Positions 23,421-35,229 of a DNA stretch of 64,000 nt are shown piece by piece. Location: positions 1-64,000 of the forward strand of contig JASANE010010101.1 of the NCBI GenBank assembly GCA_030248225.1. The letters are read 5' to 3'. Source of the stretch: Trileptium ribeirensis. Taxonomy: Eukaryota; Nematoda; Enoplea; Enoplida; Thoracostomopsidae. The stretch's first letter is position 1; each line of letters begins with the position of its first letter. The notes beneath the pieces are model-generated. The model had not been told where the DNA came from and searched no databases. It was given only the letters and a program-made list of their open reading frames with translations. A program made the translations under genes and the position numbers.

Positions 23421-25870
23421 CTAGAATAATTATTATTGCTATAAGTTCTCATCCACTCTAACAAAAGGCATTTGCATTAAACACGCTTAACTGGTCCAGC
23501 GCATAATTGCAATGTAAATTTGAAAACTGTGATAGAAAACACCGGCAACGTCGAACGGAGAAATGAGCCCTATTATAATATAATCGCAATAATTTTGATA
23601 ATCTGAGAGGATTGAGGATACGGAGCAAGTGCTGCTAGTCTATGGTTAATAACTATTTCGAAGTTCAAAACTCAGCTAACTGATCAATCTTCAAAGCTCC
23701 AAATGACAAGAAATCCACATCTACAATACATTCAGCACATCAACGGAACGCTGTATTTCTTTTTTCTGTAGCTGCCGCTTGACGGTCGTTTTCAAAAACA
23801 AACTGACTGTTATAAAATACTAAATAAATTAGTACGACGCTAGTCTCACAGTCTCAGTTTCATTTGAGCGTTGCCGCTTGTAATGCCTTATTGTAAATCG
23901 TGAGATATTGTAGCTTGTTTTGTATAAACTACTGTTTCTGTAGATATATGTCTCATCAATTAGTGAACCCGACGCTGGAATAAAACTTCGGCGACGAAGT
24001 GGTTAAACATACATCAAATTCAGTTATCGGCGCTCAAGGTCAAAATCTAGGAAGTGACAACAGTCAAGGTCAATAAGAAAATGAATCATTTACTGAAGTT
24101 TGGTAGGAAACTAAAGATTAAAAATTTAACTGCTGTTAAAAGCTATTATTAACCAACACGATGCTGGTTCCATTGTCTCAGTTTCATTTTTGAACGCTTA
24201 TGACTACCATATTGCTAAATCGTTGTCGCTTCTTATCTCAACACTGTAATTATCCTTTGTTCTGTTTTTATACTAAATATTGTTTTGTTCCGGCACACCA
24301 ACTTGCGACGTCGCTCGTTGTAAAGATCAAAAGACGGAAGCTTACAAATACCAATAACAGCAACAATTCAGGAAAAATTATAAACTGATGAGTCATTTTT
24401 AAAGCTTGAAGTCCTTGTCTATAATAATTGTAAGAAATGCAATATTTTGACCATAATTTTTCAAATTTAAACATTTTCCAAATTGTTAATGCTCAAAGGA
24501 ATATAAATGGCCACTATATGATTTCAATATTGAATAGCATAAAATCTATGGTATTAATTTGCGTCGTTATGCATTGAGGGAAATCCTAAGGGACCTACGA
24601 CGGGGAATGATTTTTGTACTACTAATTGTCCTGTAAGAGTTGAAATTCGAAAATTTTTAGTTTTTTTGTGCTAACTGGAAGAAAAAAGATGGCTGGTTTT
24701 AAAATGTACCTGATGCTTTCGCTGCCCTTACTTTATTGCCTAGGTATTATTTTCCGAATTTGGAGGTTTGAATAGTCATTGAGTGTACATTAGCCACACA
24801 CATTGCCCTCACCACGCGAAATATACAGTACACAACCAATTTGTTCAGATCATCAGTTAAAAGTTACCCTTATAGAAATCGAACCAAATTTACCTATCCG
24901 TAAAGAAGTCTCCAATGCTTTTCGATGAAACTTTGAGTTGTCTTTAAAAATTTACAATAAAAATTTCAAGCATAGTTCGATCAGAATATTACACTTCTCG
25001 AGCAAAAAGTGTCGCTGTTATTTACAGTCTAGGTTGAGCAAGTCGGAAACCCTGTTCTGACAGCCATCAGAGCCAAATTCTTGCGATATTATACCATATT
25101 ATGATATGATGCGGGAATAATTCGCTGCGTTATGATACATTCAGCTAAAAGAATAACAACTTGTTTCGATTCACTAACTCAATCAACTATGAAAGTAAGT
25201 ATTTCTAAGAAGAATATTCTAAAAAAATTCTATGGCATATTGCTACATTAATTCCCAATTTGTTAGCATATTTTGAATTCTGATAAATGCTGCATTTTAT
25301 TACTTGTAATGCTGCTATAATAAGTATTAACAAAATAGGCTGGTCTGTCCACGGCCGTCCTAAATGCAGGGTTTGTGGAGGGGGAACAAGTTCAGTCCCG
25401 GAAGAAACTTCAAAGTGGAGGACAAAATTTTTCCTATGTGATACATATTTCTATCGTACCTCCATCGCCATCCTATCTCTTACTTTTAGCTGCCGTACAA
25501 ATATTTTTGGGGCGAAAAACAGCTTTCTACGATTATAAATACAGAAATTAATACGTAAAATATTAGTATGCATAAAACGTGAATGGGACAGTAACAAATA
25601 ATGAGTTGTTGACCTTGAGCGGTTTCGAAAGCAGAGAGATCTCCATCCACCACTGTGTCCAGGCCAGATACGGTGGATATTTAAGTTATGCGTAAGATTA
25701 CCAGTCCACTTTGAGAACAGTGATGTACTGTTAACGAAATTTTATATATTTCATCAAATTAATCAAACAAAAATGAGCCGAAGAACCAAAGAATTCTTTT
25801 TTTGTAAAATACTACAAAATAAATAATTATAGCTATTTCTTTGAGTAGAAAAAAGCAAAATTTAACTCAC

Positions 25871-25929
25871 ACGAATATTTCCGTTCAAATCCATTTTGAC
25901 CGGTGCAAAAGCCGTTGAGCCCAATGAGT
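25871..25929 (-). CDS. PLEKHA8-like: FAPP2-like gene, GLTP-domain exon with the Asp/Asn headgroup residues
   Basis: This 59-nt exon sits between CATTTTAG and the donor GTGAGT. With one base from the upstream exon it reads DSLGSTAFAPVKMDLNGNIR. It matches the strongly conserved start of the GLTP domain, where P-V-K-x-D-x-x-x-N supplies the Asp and Asn that bind the sphingolipid headgroup. It begins after one base of a split codon and ends in phase 0, which fits the next exon. The upstream exon that must supply that base (and the usual I-P-T-E-x-F-L helix) was not found between 25,930 and 31,845. Confidence 0.9.
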
Positions 25930-26209
25930 CTAAAATGGTTTTACAGTTGATTTAGGTTTACGCGAGTACAAATACTGCGTAATATTGTTATGCACGTAGA
26001 AAGTGTCGATGAAGTATTCTGGATTGACCGAGAATATTTAACGATGGCCAACGCCTGACAGAATACTTTCAGTATCGTAAAGTAAGCATAGTTATTGAGT
26101 CAAAGCTTAATGTGGAGGCGACATTTGAGAGAAATAGGTGCTGAGTTTATGCTACAGAGCATCAGTAGACGTCGTATTGGTTGAACGAAATTGGTAATGA
26201 TTTTCGGTA

Positions 26210-27909
26210 TATATTTTGAGTTTCAATGATTGTATTAAGCGTAACTGTTTCTTTCTGTCATTCATAACTCATTGTAGGACGAATTTTTTTATTCGATATC
26301 AAAAGTGATGAGGATGTGCCTTTTAGTTGAGCGCGATTAGCTCTGACTCCATCTTCCGGGTCTAAGTGGCAAAAACACCTGGTTATTAAAGGTTATTTAC
26401 CAAATCTAGTCACACGGCATACGGGTACCAGTGTTTCGCAGCCCATATCCCGCGACACAGGACCCGCATCGAAAAAATGCAAAATATCAGCTCATAGACA
26501 TCTACAACTCTGATAACTACGACTCTTTGAGGGACCACTCATTGTGTCGTTGTGGGCCCGAAAATGGTTCGTCGGCGCTTTGCCGGAAATAGCGATATTT
26601 CAAAAATGTCGAAGTGTCATTGTATGTTTTACCTTACAATGAGTATATAATTAGGTTACAAGAACGATGAATACAACGTTTTTGCTATCTCGAGTCCAAC
26701 TTGACCATATTATAGATTTTCATGGTTTTTCAATGGTTTACGGTCAAACAACCTGGCTTGCAAAATGTAGTGCGTTTTTCATTTTGTCTGAATATGCATA
26801 GCGTAAAGGGCATCAAGAAAGGTATATGTAGGCATTTCTTAAGGCTGACTACAAAAATTTGGTTATCTTGAGTCCGATGCCTTTTCGTGGGATTTCAATG
26901 GGTATAGGTTCAAAGAACCCGATTTCTAGAATATAGTCTGTCTTCAGTTGTTTAGTTATGTATGGAGTACAGATCATCAAGAATTGACTATTATATAGGT
27001 TTCCTTTTAGGCTGAATACAATGGTTTGCGTATCTGGAGTTCAGCACGATTATCTCATGTCTTTTCAGACATTTCCACAGGTTTTAGGGTCAATCAACCC
27101 GATTTCCGGAATATAGTCCGTCTTCACTAGTTTGGTACATCGCATCAAAGAAAGTCTATACCGAAGTTTTTTCAGTATACTGAATACAATGATTTGTTAT
27201 CTAGAGTCCAGTGTGCATATTCCATGCCTTATGGGTTTTCAATGATTTCGGATCAATGAGCCTTATTTCCAGAATATATCTGTCTTCAGTTGTTTAGTTA
27301 CGTGTTCCTTACAGATCATCAAGAATTGTGTATTATATAGATTTTCCTGTAGGCTGAATACGATGGTTTGGTTATCTAGGGTCCAGCACGAGTATCTAAA
27401 ACTTTTTCAGACATTTTCATTGGGTTTAGGGTCAATGAACCCGATTTCCAGAATATAGTCGTCTTCAGTAGTTTGGTACATGGCACCAAAAATAGTCTAT
27501 ATAGAAGTAATAATTTATCTACAGTGCAGCCTCCATACTTCATGCCTTTTCATGGGTTTTCATTGGGTTGCGGTCAATGAACTCTATTTCCAGAACGCAG
27601 CATGTCTTCAGTTGTTTGGTTACGTATTTGATACAGGGTGCCAAGAATTGTCTATATAGTTTTTCAGGTAGGTTGAACACGACGACTTGGTTATCTAGAG
27701 ACCAGCACCAATACTTAATGTATTGTCAATTGTTTTCGATTGATTTAGGGTCCATGAGGTTTTACCATTTCCAATGGGCACAGGGTGCAAGAGGTTTTAG
27801 AGCGGTATATACATCAAACACAGCGTGATACAGGTGATTAAACAAAATAACTTAAAAATTAAACCACGCTCACTCCGTTTCACCCATGGTTGCGAGTGCG
27901 AGATACTAG
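26210..27909 (+). mobile_element. Helitron-type element with internal minisatellite (plus orientation)
   Basis: The left part carries the shared leader: TTTCTTTCTGTCATTCATAACTC, ATTCGATATCAAAAGTGATG and GATGTGCCTTTTAGTTGA. The middle is an array of diverged ~170-bp repeats. The right part reads GGTGATTAAACAAAATAACTT, AATTAAACCACGCTCACTCCG, then GCGAGATACTAG followed by T at 27,910. That 3' module is shared almost word for word with the minus-orientation copy ending at 32,747. A CTAG-T end with no long TIRs supports a Helitron. The exact 5' base is uncertain. Confidence 0.65.
26655..27740 (+). repeat. ~170-bp minisatellite inside the Helitron
   Basis: A unit containing CTGAATACAATGGTTTG, a GTTATCTAGAGTCCAGCAC module, CTTTTCATGGGTTTTCAATGG, GGGTCAATGAACCCGATTTC, AGAATATAGTCTGTCTTCAG and TTGTTTGGTTACGTA recurs about six to seven times. 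Unit starts are near 26,842, 27,011, 27,178, 27,354 and 27,674. The same unit appears inverted at 32,860-33,390 and as a fragment at 47,310-47,480. Confidence 0.75.
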
Positions 27910-27944
27910 TATGCATAGACAATACATTATATTAATATACAATA

Positions 27945-28226
27945 TACAGTCTCGGACAAAAATAAGTCCATAAAAAGGAACGCGAAACGCGAACAACCGC
28001 AAACGCAAACGAACATGAAACTATTCATTTATAAACGAACGTAAATGCAAACGAACGTCGTCGTGTTTATGACCGGTTTTTTGCATTCTTTCCAGAACGA
28101 TTGTAAACGCAAACGAACCTTAACATGTTTGCGATAGATTTTCTTGGGAGGCAAATTAACGTTGTCACGTTCCTTATAAACGAACGTTGTTGCATTTTTG
28201 TGCACTTGCTTTTGTCCGTGACTGTA
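27945..28226. mobile_element. TIR element, TACAGTCTCGG family, with CGTTTGCGTTT-rich interior
   Basis: The left end TACAGTCTCGGACAAAAATA is inverted at the right end as TTTTGTCCGTGACTGTA (16 of the first 18 bases match), and the ends include a TA, as for Tc1/mariner-type insertion. The interior is built from repeated AAACGAACGT / CGCAAACGAAC words. The element starts 36 bp after the Helitron CTAG end. Related TIRs bound the elements at 30,627-30,798 and 44,472-44,730. Confidence 0.7.
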
Positions 28227-28383
28227 TGTATATATTAGTAACTCTATGAAGATTGCAGAGCGGAGTGAAGCATAGATAAACCTACGCTTTTTGCGTGCAC
28301 AGCCAATCAGCTCTCGATAGCATACGTTGATATGCGATATGCGGATACCGCACGAACAAAACTTACACCGGCAATAAGATTAC

Positions 28384-28691
28384 CATGCCCGAAACCCTAT
28401 CTATGTGGCTAAGTGCAAGCTATCAACCTCCCAGGACGTCACAATAAAATTAGGAATTTTGGGTTGAGGAACCATGGGGCGCCATGCCCGCGTACCCACG
28501 GAGCCATGCGTCACGGAGCAAAAACAAAACAGGCAATTAGTTTCCCATGCCCGAAAACCCCCTAAGGTGAGAAACTTTTCAGCCGCCCAGGACGTGAAAA
28601 CAAATTTTCGAATTTTGGGTCGAGAAACCACGAGGTGCCATACCTCAAACCCCATAACCGGAGCCTTAATCGAAAAACAAAAGAGAGGCAT
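28384..28691. repeat. Two diverged tandem units of ~160 bp
   Basis: Unit 1 (28,384-28,541) and unit 2 (28,548-28,691) share ATGCCCGAAA, CCCAGGACGT, AATTTTGGGT-GAG-AACCA, GGNGCCATNCC, GGAGCC and CAAAA-AG-GGCA in the same order. Spacers are diverged. Frames open across it come from the repeat and are not called. Confidence 0.6.
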
Positions 28692-30329
28692 CGGCATTTC
28701 CCATTTTACTATGAAATAAAATCAACCAGAGAAAAAATAGAAAGTTAAGATAAAAATAACCTTGCTTATGTGATGTGACTAATGTGGGGCAAAAACCCCT
28801 CATTTTGACCTCTGACCCTACCGGACCTCAAATGAAAAAACGCTCTAATATGTACATGGCGAATGAACCCAAGATCGTGAAAATCGGTTGAGTGGTTCTC
28901 GAGTTATGGCCGATTACACACATGTACACAGACGGAATTTCAAAGCTTTCACCCCTGCAACACAATCTCCGCTACGTTCTGATAAAATATTTGCCACCAC
29001 ACCCGAACTCAGGGTCAAACTTGACCCACAAATCCTTCTCCTATTGTCAGAGGTCAGCCAGAATCCCAAAAGCATAAAATTTATTAGCTACAAAAGGCAA
29101 AATTTTATAGTCTGCCTTTTCGAATTTCGCACTTTTGCTTGCTCAACCGTAAAGTTACCCCGTCGTGCCTAGGCGGCTTCCGGGACCCGAGCCACACCGG
29201 CTTAAAAAGGCTTCGCGAGAACCAGTTAATCCGCATAATCTCTGGAAATAGAATAAATATCTGCAATATTAGCGTTTACTGTACCATCAAGAAAATACAT
29301 TTACCAAATATTTTCACCAAATGACGGCAAGCGTCGAGGAATGCATCACTAGATAGGCTACCGTCATCCCACAAAAGGATTGTCGAGAATCTAAAACAAA
29401 GCCAAAATTTTTACTACTGGAGTATGCAAAAGAGCGTGAAACTGACAGATTCCCACTAGAAATATACCACCACCAACAACAACAAAATCGTTTATTAACC
29501 AAACCCATACTAGTAACTGGTAAAGTCAGCGTAACGAAGTTTGGATCGGACGTTAAGGTATACTCGTCAAGAAAAAATATGTGATAGGGTCAGCTAAACC
29601 TTCTCAACGTATGCGCTAAAATTATGTTTATTTCTTGAAAAAATCATTTTCACCCCTTATTCACTGACACGATGCGCTATGTGGACACAATATAAGTGAA
29701 GCTAAATCTACATGCATGCTGTGATCGGACACATTATACAACGCCGAAATTTGAACATACTTAATCCAGCCATTATACAATTGGGTATCCAGCCATTCTG
29801 TAGTTCTTGAAAAGGAATGACTAGATATTGTCACTAAAAGCGCTAGAAGACAAACTCGTGAGAATTTCCTTTTGTCTGTCGGTGTAACTGATATCTCATC
29901 TACGAGTTGGAAAAATTTTTTGTTCGATAGCAAACGTGAATACGTCATGCTCTTCAGACGAACAGTAAGAACTAGGACCCAATCTCCCGGATCAAAATAA
30001 CCAAAGACTAGTTTTTAAGGATTCTTTGCTGAATCTGACCATACTTGTGGCAGCCCACGTATAGGTTTATATTCTATGCATGAGTTGAAATATTTGTTTT
30101 AGTTAATTCCGGTTATACGTAAATTACAGCAGTAATAATGATAATATTGATGAATATTCGGCTTGTGGCATTGAATACAAAACACATAACTTTATCACTT
30201 GGTTGTCCTTCCAATACTCACAATGATACATCCCGCCGAAAATAATATCGGATCTCTTTTAGACCCCGGTATAGCTTCAAATTAAGCCTATTGGAGTAAA
30301 CTATTCGTAATGCCAACTTTTCAATGCAG

Positions 30330-30484
30330 TAGTATCAGGTGGAACTTCAGAAGAAACAATGGCTTTCCCACAGGAGCTTCTGAAAAACGCTGGAGAGGGT
30401 GTTCTGGGAATGCCTACCCTCCAGTACTTTTCTGCTGCGCAACTAAAATTGGTCAATTATTTTTCTCTGCGAGGCAAAAAATGT
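30330..30484 (+). CDS. Orphan exon candidate, unknown protein
   Basis: A pyrimidine-rich acceptor (CAACTTTTCAATGCAG) precedes 155 bp that stay open in one frame for 51 codons and end at a consensus donor (TGT followed by GTAAGTTTTT). The peptide begins VSGGTSEETMAFPQEL, continues LKNAGEGVLGMPTLQYF and ends SAAQLKLVNYFSLRGKK plus Cys. Composition is that of a normal globular protein rather than repeat-derived sequence. I do not recognise the family. It lies antisense within an intron of the FAPP2-like gene, so it could be an exon of a nested gene or a piece of a mobile element's ORF. No partner exons were identified. Confidence 0.3.
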
Positions 30485-30626
30485 GTAAGTTTTTCCTTAT
30501 GGAACTAAAAAATCCCTAAATTATTGCCATACAGGGATAAAAGATCACTAAAATTGCACGATAGGATGTCACTATGTAATTTACATTACTATTATTGCAT
30601 ATTTACTGTTAATCAGCTATTGATTC

Positions 30627-30798
30627 TACAGTAGTGGTTAAAAATACGTGCAATCGAAGTCGCAATCGCTCGAAATTTCGTCTAATCGCAATTGATCGAT
30701 TGATCGAAGTCGAAATCGATCGATATTTGGTTTTATCAAAATAAAATCGATCGAAATTTCGATCGATTATTTTGCACTTATTTCTGGCCGCGACAGTA
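30627..30798. mobile_element. TIR element, TACAG family, with ATCGATCGAAATTTCG interior
   Basis: The left end TACAGTAGTGGTTAAAAATA and the right end (inverse TACTGTCGCGGCCAGAAATA) share the family TIR and lead inward to GTGCAA on both sides. The interior consists almost only of overlapping ATCGATCGA and AAATTTCG words. It has no coding capacity. Confidence 0.65.
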
Positions 30799-31845
30799 TC
30801 TTGGTGGTTTTAGTCCCATCAGTTCAGCTGAAAGGTCTCCCCATTTGACCTGACCTGTATGAAGTCGAACTTCTCCCATCCCCTGGAGCCCTCCCTCCCC
30901 CGAGTTCGGCTCTTTGAGATATTTTCGATGCAGTTTGGGAAAGTTAGAAATAATGTATCTGCAACCCAAGCATTACAGCATTAAGGGCTTGTTTTCAACG
31001 ATGTATGTTAACTAATTGCTGGATATTACTAAAAAAGATGAGAATTACGTATCAGTTAAGTTCAATTTAGAACTACAAATATTTGTAAATATCAGTGCTT
31101 AATTGATCAACAAAAATGTGTTATTCTAGACTATCTACATTATTATATAGTTAAGAGAATTGCATACGTAGTAATTTTTGGTCCGGCCGCTTGGTTATTG
31201 GTGGTAACGTTTGAACCCTTGGGTGGATTTGGATCATTGTTTTATACTTCATAAGCTGACTTACACAAAGGTATATTGTTAGTTAGGCAGAACAATAATT
31301 GACCGGAAATCAAAATGGTATAACTCAACAACACGTGGACGTATATTGACGCGTCTTCGGCAAAAAATGCGTCTCGATTACGACACAACGTGCGATAGAA
31401 AATAAAAAAGTTTAGTTTAGGTCTCCATTAGGTTAACGTGCGGACAAAAATCCAGAAAGTCGTTATTCGTCAAAAACGGCGATGTTCATGCATACAATTT
31501 TAATATATCTAATTAGTTAGTAATGTTATTTTCTTTGCAACTTTGTCTGGTGAAGGTAATGTTCGTTCACAGGGGAAAGACATGTTTTTTAAATATGGTC
31601 CGTTCGTGTCAACAAACAGACCCGCGCTGGCTGAAGGGCACTGGCCGCGAACATGCGTAAATTGGGCCTAAGTTTTGTCCAGACACACGTCGGGTTTCAC
31701 ACGAGTATGAACTTATTCAAATGGCACAAATCCACCAAGTACCGACGGCAGTTGAGATTAAGTGGCCAATCACTGACTAATTCAATCCACAAACAGTAAT
31801 CAGCTTAAATAAGGGATTAAAATTTCTGCTACAATATCAACTTAC

Positions 31846-32180
31846 GTTAGTTTTTCAGAGTTGAAAAATGTCGGTTCTACATAAGCGGCTACATCATCAT
31901 CATGCTCCCACGCTACGGAGTTGCTTCTAGTACGATCACGATTATTTGCGATAGAGCTTGAGTCAACGGCAGCTGCACTTGCACCGTTCGAATGTTCTTC
32001 GACATCGCCTGTATTCGTCGACGATGAACTTGAGCGTTGTCGCTGCTGCTGATTGTGGTTGGGCTGCCTATTTTGCTTTGCACCGCTTGTCCTGCTATTT
32101 GACGACGTATTCGCCGGTTTCGTGACAATTTCATTGCTTACAAGTTGAGCTGGACTGCGAGATCGGTTCGCAACAGCGGC
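31846..32180 (-). CDS. PLEKHA8-like: FAPP2-like gene, low-complexity linker exon
   Basis: The frame reads AAVANRSRSPAQLVSNE and then a long Ser/Asn/Gln-rich linker with QQQRQRSSSSS. It ends with EHDDDVAAYVEPTFFNSEKL and the donor GTAAGT after two bases of a codon. RSRSPAQL aligns with the G-S-P-Q-L of FAPP2, and PTFF matches the P-T-F-F shortly before its GLTP domain. The first AG after the pyrimidine tract (32,191) would give an immediate frameshift from the upstream phase-0 exon. The AG ten bases later (CACAAG, so the exon starts at 32,180) restores the frame, which is why I chose it. An unseen small exon upstream is the alternative. Confidence 0.75.
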
Positions 32181-32746
32181 CTTGTGCATACTAAAAAATA
32201 ATAATTGTTATAAAGTTACCAGTGTCGAGGATAAATTCTGGTACGGGTTAACTAAAGTCTGATAATATGGCTACCCAAACTGTCTCCAAAGTACCTGGGG
32301 GAACCGAACGGGGGGGAGAGGGAGATCAAACGGGGTACCTGGGGGAGCGACAAATTCGGTTCCCCCAGGTCGAACTGGGGGGATTGAAAAACTCGAAAAT
32401 AGCATAAGCATCTAATTCACTGCTCATAACATGGTGAAATCCTATAATTATGTTTACGGCAATTATAGCTTTTTTAGCCAAGTAACCAAAAATTTATGGA
32501 TTTTTTAAGTTCCGAAAGGAAAAACTGGCATATTTTTTGCCCTGAAAAGGAAATTTATCCTACTTAGCCATTCAGAAAAAACCTAGAGAACCTTGCTGAA
32601 CTGAGAGAAAGCGAAAATGGCTGGGCAGGCCTAATTACCTGGGAAACCACTCCGACCTCAGCGAGAAACGCAGATGATTTGTTCACGATTTTAAAGAGGT
32701 ATCGTTCAAATAATATAATGTCAATATTTAAGCTCTCGGAAGTAAA

Positions 32747-33560
32747 CTAGTAACTCGCAAACGAGGGCGCAACAGAGTGGGCGTGATTTTATTTTTAAGT
32801 AACCTTTTCGTTTAATCACCTTTAACAGGTTGTGTTTGATAAATGTACCATCCTAAATCTTACTGAATCCTGAACCCATTGAAACCCCTAAAACCTCCTC
32901 AAACCCAACGACAACAATGAAGTATTTGTGCAGGTCTCCAGATAACTTCAGCCTACCGGAAAACTTTTATAGACAATTCTTCGTGATCTGTACGCAACAC
33001 GTAACCAAACAACTGATGAGCGACTATTTTCAGCAAATCGAGTTCATTGACCATAAACCCAATGAAAACGTCTGAAAAGGTAGAAGATACTTGTGCTAGA
33101 CTCTCGATGACCCAACCACCGTATTCAGCCTTCCAAAAATCCTATATACACAATTCTAGGTGACCTGAACGCAACAAGTAACAAAAGAGGTGACGACAGA
33201 CTATATTCTGAAAATCGGACTCATTGACCCTAAACCCATTGAAAACCCATGAAAAGTAATGAAATATACACCGTGGACACTAGATAACCAAATTATTGTA
33301 ATCAGCCTTAAGCAATACCTACATATAGATCATTTTTGAAGCCTTGCACCCAATACATAACCAAACAAATGAAAATGGACTACATTTGTGGGGGAAAAAA
33401 AAAAAGGTGGGGTTGGAGCTGTTCGCGTTCAACTAAAGGGCACATCGTCATTACTTTCGCTATCGAACAAAAATTTGTCGAAATCCGTACATCCAAATTT
33501 AATTAAGAATGACAGCGACAGACAAAAAAAGAAATTGTCACGATTTTCCCCTAGCGCCAC
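32747..33560 (-). mobile_element. Helitron-type element with internal minisatellite (minus orientation)
   Basis: Read on the minus strand it begins with a leader TTTTTTTGTCTGTCGCTGTCATTC, TTTTTGTTCGATAGCGAAAG and GATGTGCCCTTTAGTTGAACGC. It continues through about three inverted copies of the ~170-bp unit (33,390 down to 32,860) and finishes GGTGATTAAACGAAAAGGTTAC, AAAATCACGCCCACTCTG, CTCGTTTGCGAGTTACTAG, then T. CTCG-TTTG-CGAG is the 3' hairpin. It is a shorter sister of the plus-oriented element at 26.2-27.9 kb. Confidence 0.7.
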
Positions 33561-34420
33561 AGTGGAATCTCCGTTCGTTTCACAGTATTTAACTTTACAG
33601 TGTTTGGTGAAATCTGACGATGAGATTTTAACTAATTTAATAAATTTCTGTTCATCTGTCCGTAAACAACAGCACATTCGCTTCCTCTCATAAGCGTAAA
33701 TAATGCGGTCATTTTGCGTCTCCATCTTTCCCTCGTAATGGTGCGGCTAACTCACAATCCTACACAGTTTAGTAGTGTTCGTACATTACGACATCCATTG
33801 CGTGGATTTTTTACCATACGTGTGTACATGTTGGCAAGCTGTTACTTTCACAACAGTTGAAGATTGTTCTCATGACAAAAAATACAAATTAACAAGCAAC
33901 ACCGGCTCTCGGCTAACTCATCAAACAAAAGTCTCTAGATCGGAATTTCATATATCTATTTCAACTAAACCATGTTTAGCGTTATATCGATTCGAATATG
34001 GTTCTGGCAGTTGTTGCGAGCATACTACGAAGAATAAAATAGAAACTGTAATAAATGAACGAAACTTACTTTAGATCGAATGCTCCAGGCTTCGAATGGC
34101 TCTAAAATTTTTAATTAAAAATATTATATTAAACGTCACGGTCAAAAATTAAAAAGACAGTCAAGGAGCCGTGTTGCGTCATCCTAAATATTCCAGTATA
34201 GCACCATAGTGATATAGGTATCGCAAATACTAAAGTGTATTTTGCTCTAATATGATTATACGACAAAAACCTTCAAAATTTTTAATAAAAGGATTATACT
34301 AAGTATCGGATCTTGCAGTCCGCAAAGTAGTACATTCAGTTTCAGTTCAACAAAGACAAATCACGCCAAGCCCCAGCACATGTCCAACATGTCGTCAAAT
34401 ATCCACGTATTTGCATCAAA

Positions 34421-34713
34421 CAGAATTAAGTGCTCAAATATCGATCGAAGCTTCGTGCGATTTCGATCGTTTATGTTTAAACGAAATTCGATTAATTTAA
34501 CGAAGTTCGATTCCGTCAAATTAAAGATAAAAATTTAATAAAACATGTTAGTTCGTGTTTAATTTACCGAATTTCGATTGTGTAGAAAGAAAAATATTTT
34601 AATAAAAAATGTTAATTTGGGTTTAACTTAACGAATTTCGTTTACACGAAGATCGATCGATTGTGTTTTCGTTCGATTTCGTCTGCGGTCGATTTTATAA
34701 GCACTTAATTCTG
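34421..34713. mobile_element. MITE with perfect 14-bp TIR CAGAATTAAGTGCT
   Basis: CAGAATTAAGTGCT at the left is matched by its exact inverse AGCACTTAATTCTG at the right. Inside, ATCGATCG-rich arms flank AACGAAATTCG and AAAATGTTAGTTCGTGTTTAAT modules that occur twice. Related sequence lies either side of the Helitron dimer (13,470-13,560 and 15,418-15,575). No coding capacity. Confidence 0.75.
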
Positions 34714-35229
34714 ATTGTAACTGTAATTTGCATATATTGCAAGTTCTTGCCATAGTGGGCCAAGAAAGAACATAAAATACATCTGTAGAAATTTAACGTA
34801 TAGTAATTCGCATAACTGAATGCGTCCATTTAAAATCAATTTGAACAACAAATGAAATGCGTTATCATAATATAGTCGTTGCTTGCGCTCATTGTGGCTA
34901 CTTTCCGCTCGAGGAAATGTAGCTATGTTCAGTGTGACATTGTTTACTGAGTTATATCAGTGGAACACATTTTAATCACAATGATGTATGGTAAAAACCC
35001 ACAGGCACGCAATGTCGTGCGACAAACCAAGCACAAGATGTAAATCTACTTGCCTTGCTTCGGTATCTAGCCCCACAAAAACAGCAGTACACTATAGTGC
35101 AATAATTATTATACAGTAAAATCAACGTAAACTATATTTACGCATGTTGCAAAACCGTGGGATATTTTTTCTGCACGACGGCCATAGCTACAAAAATGTA
35201 TTGAAACGGAGCAAGCGGAGTTTCTACCT

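Noticed and set aside
26388..26480. Minus-strand reading with a donor-like GTAAAT, tested as the missing FAPP2 exon
   Set aside because: The peptide has no resemblance to the I-P-T-E-x-F-L helix, and the sequence belongs to the Helitron leader region.
26655..27740. Regularly spaced repeats considered as a CRISPR-like array
   Set aside because: Units are ~170 bp, diverged throughout, lack unique spacers and sit inside a eukaryotic Helitron.
28401..28719. Overlapping frames with ordinary-looking composition on both strands
   Set aside because: They are explained by the two diverged ~160-bp tandem units. The frame is not maintained between units.
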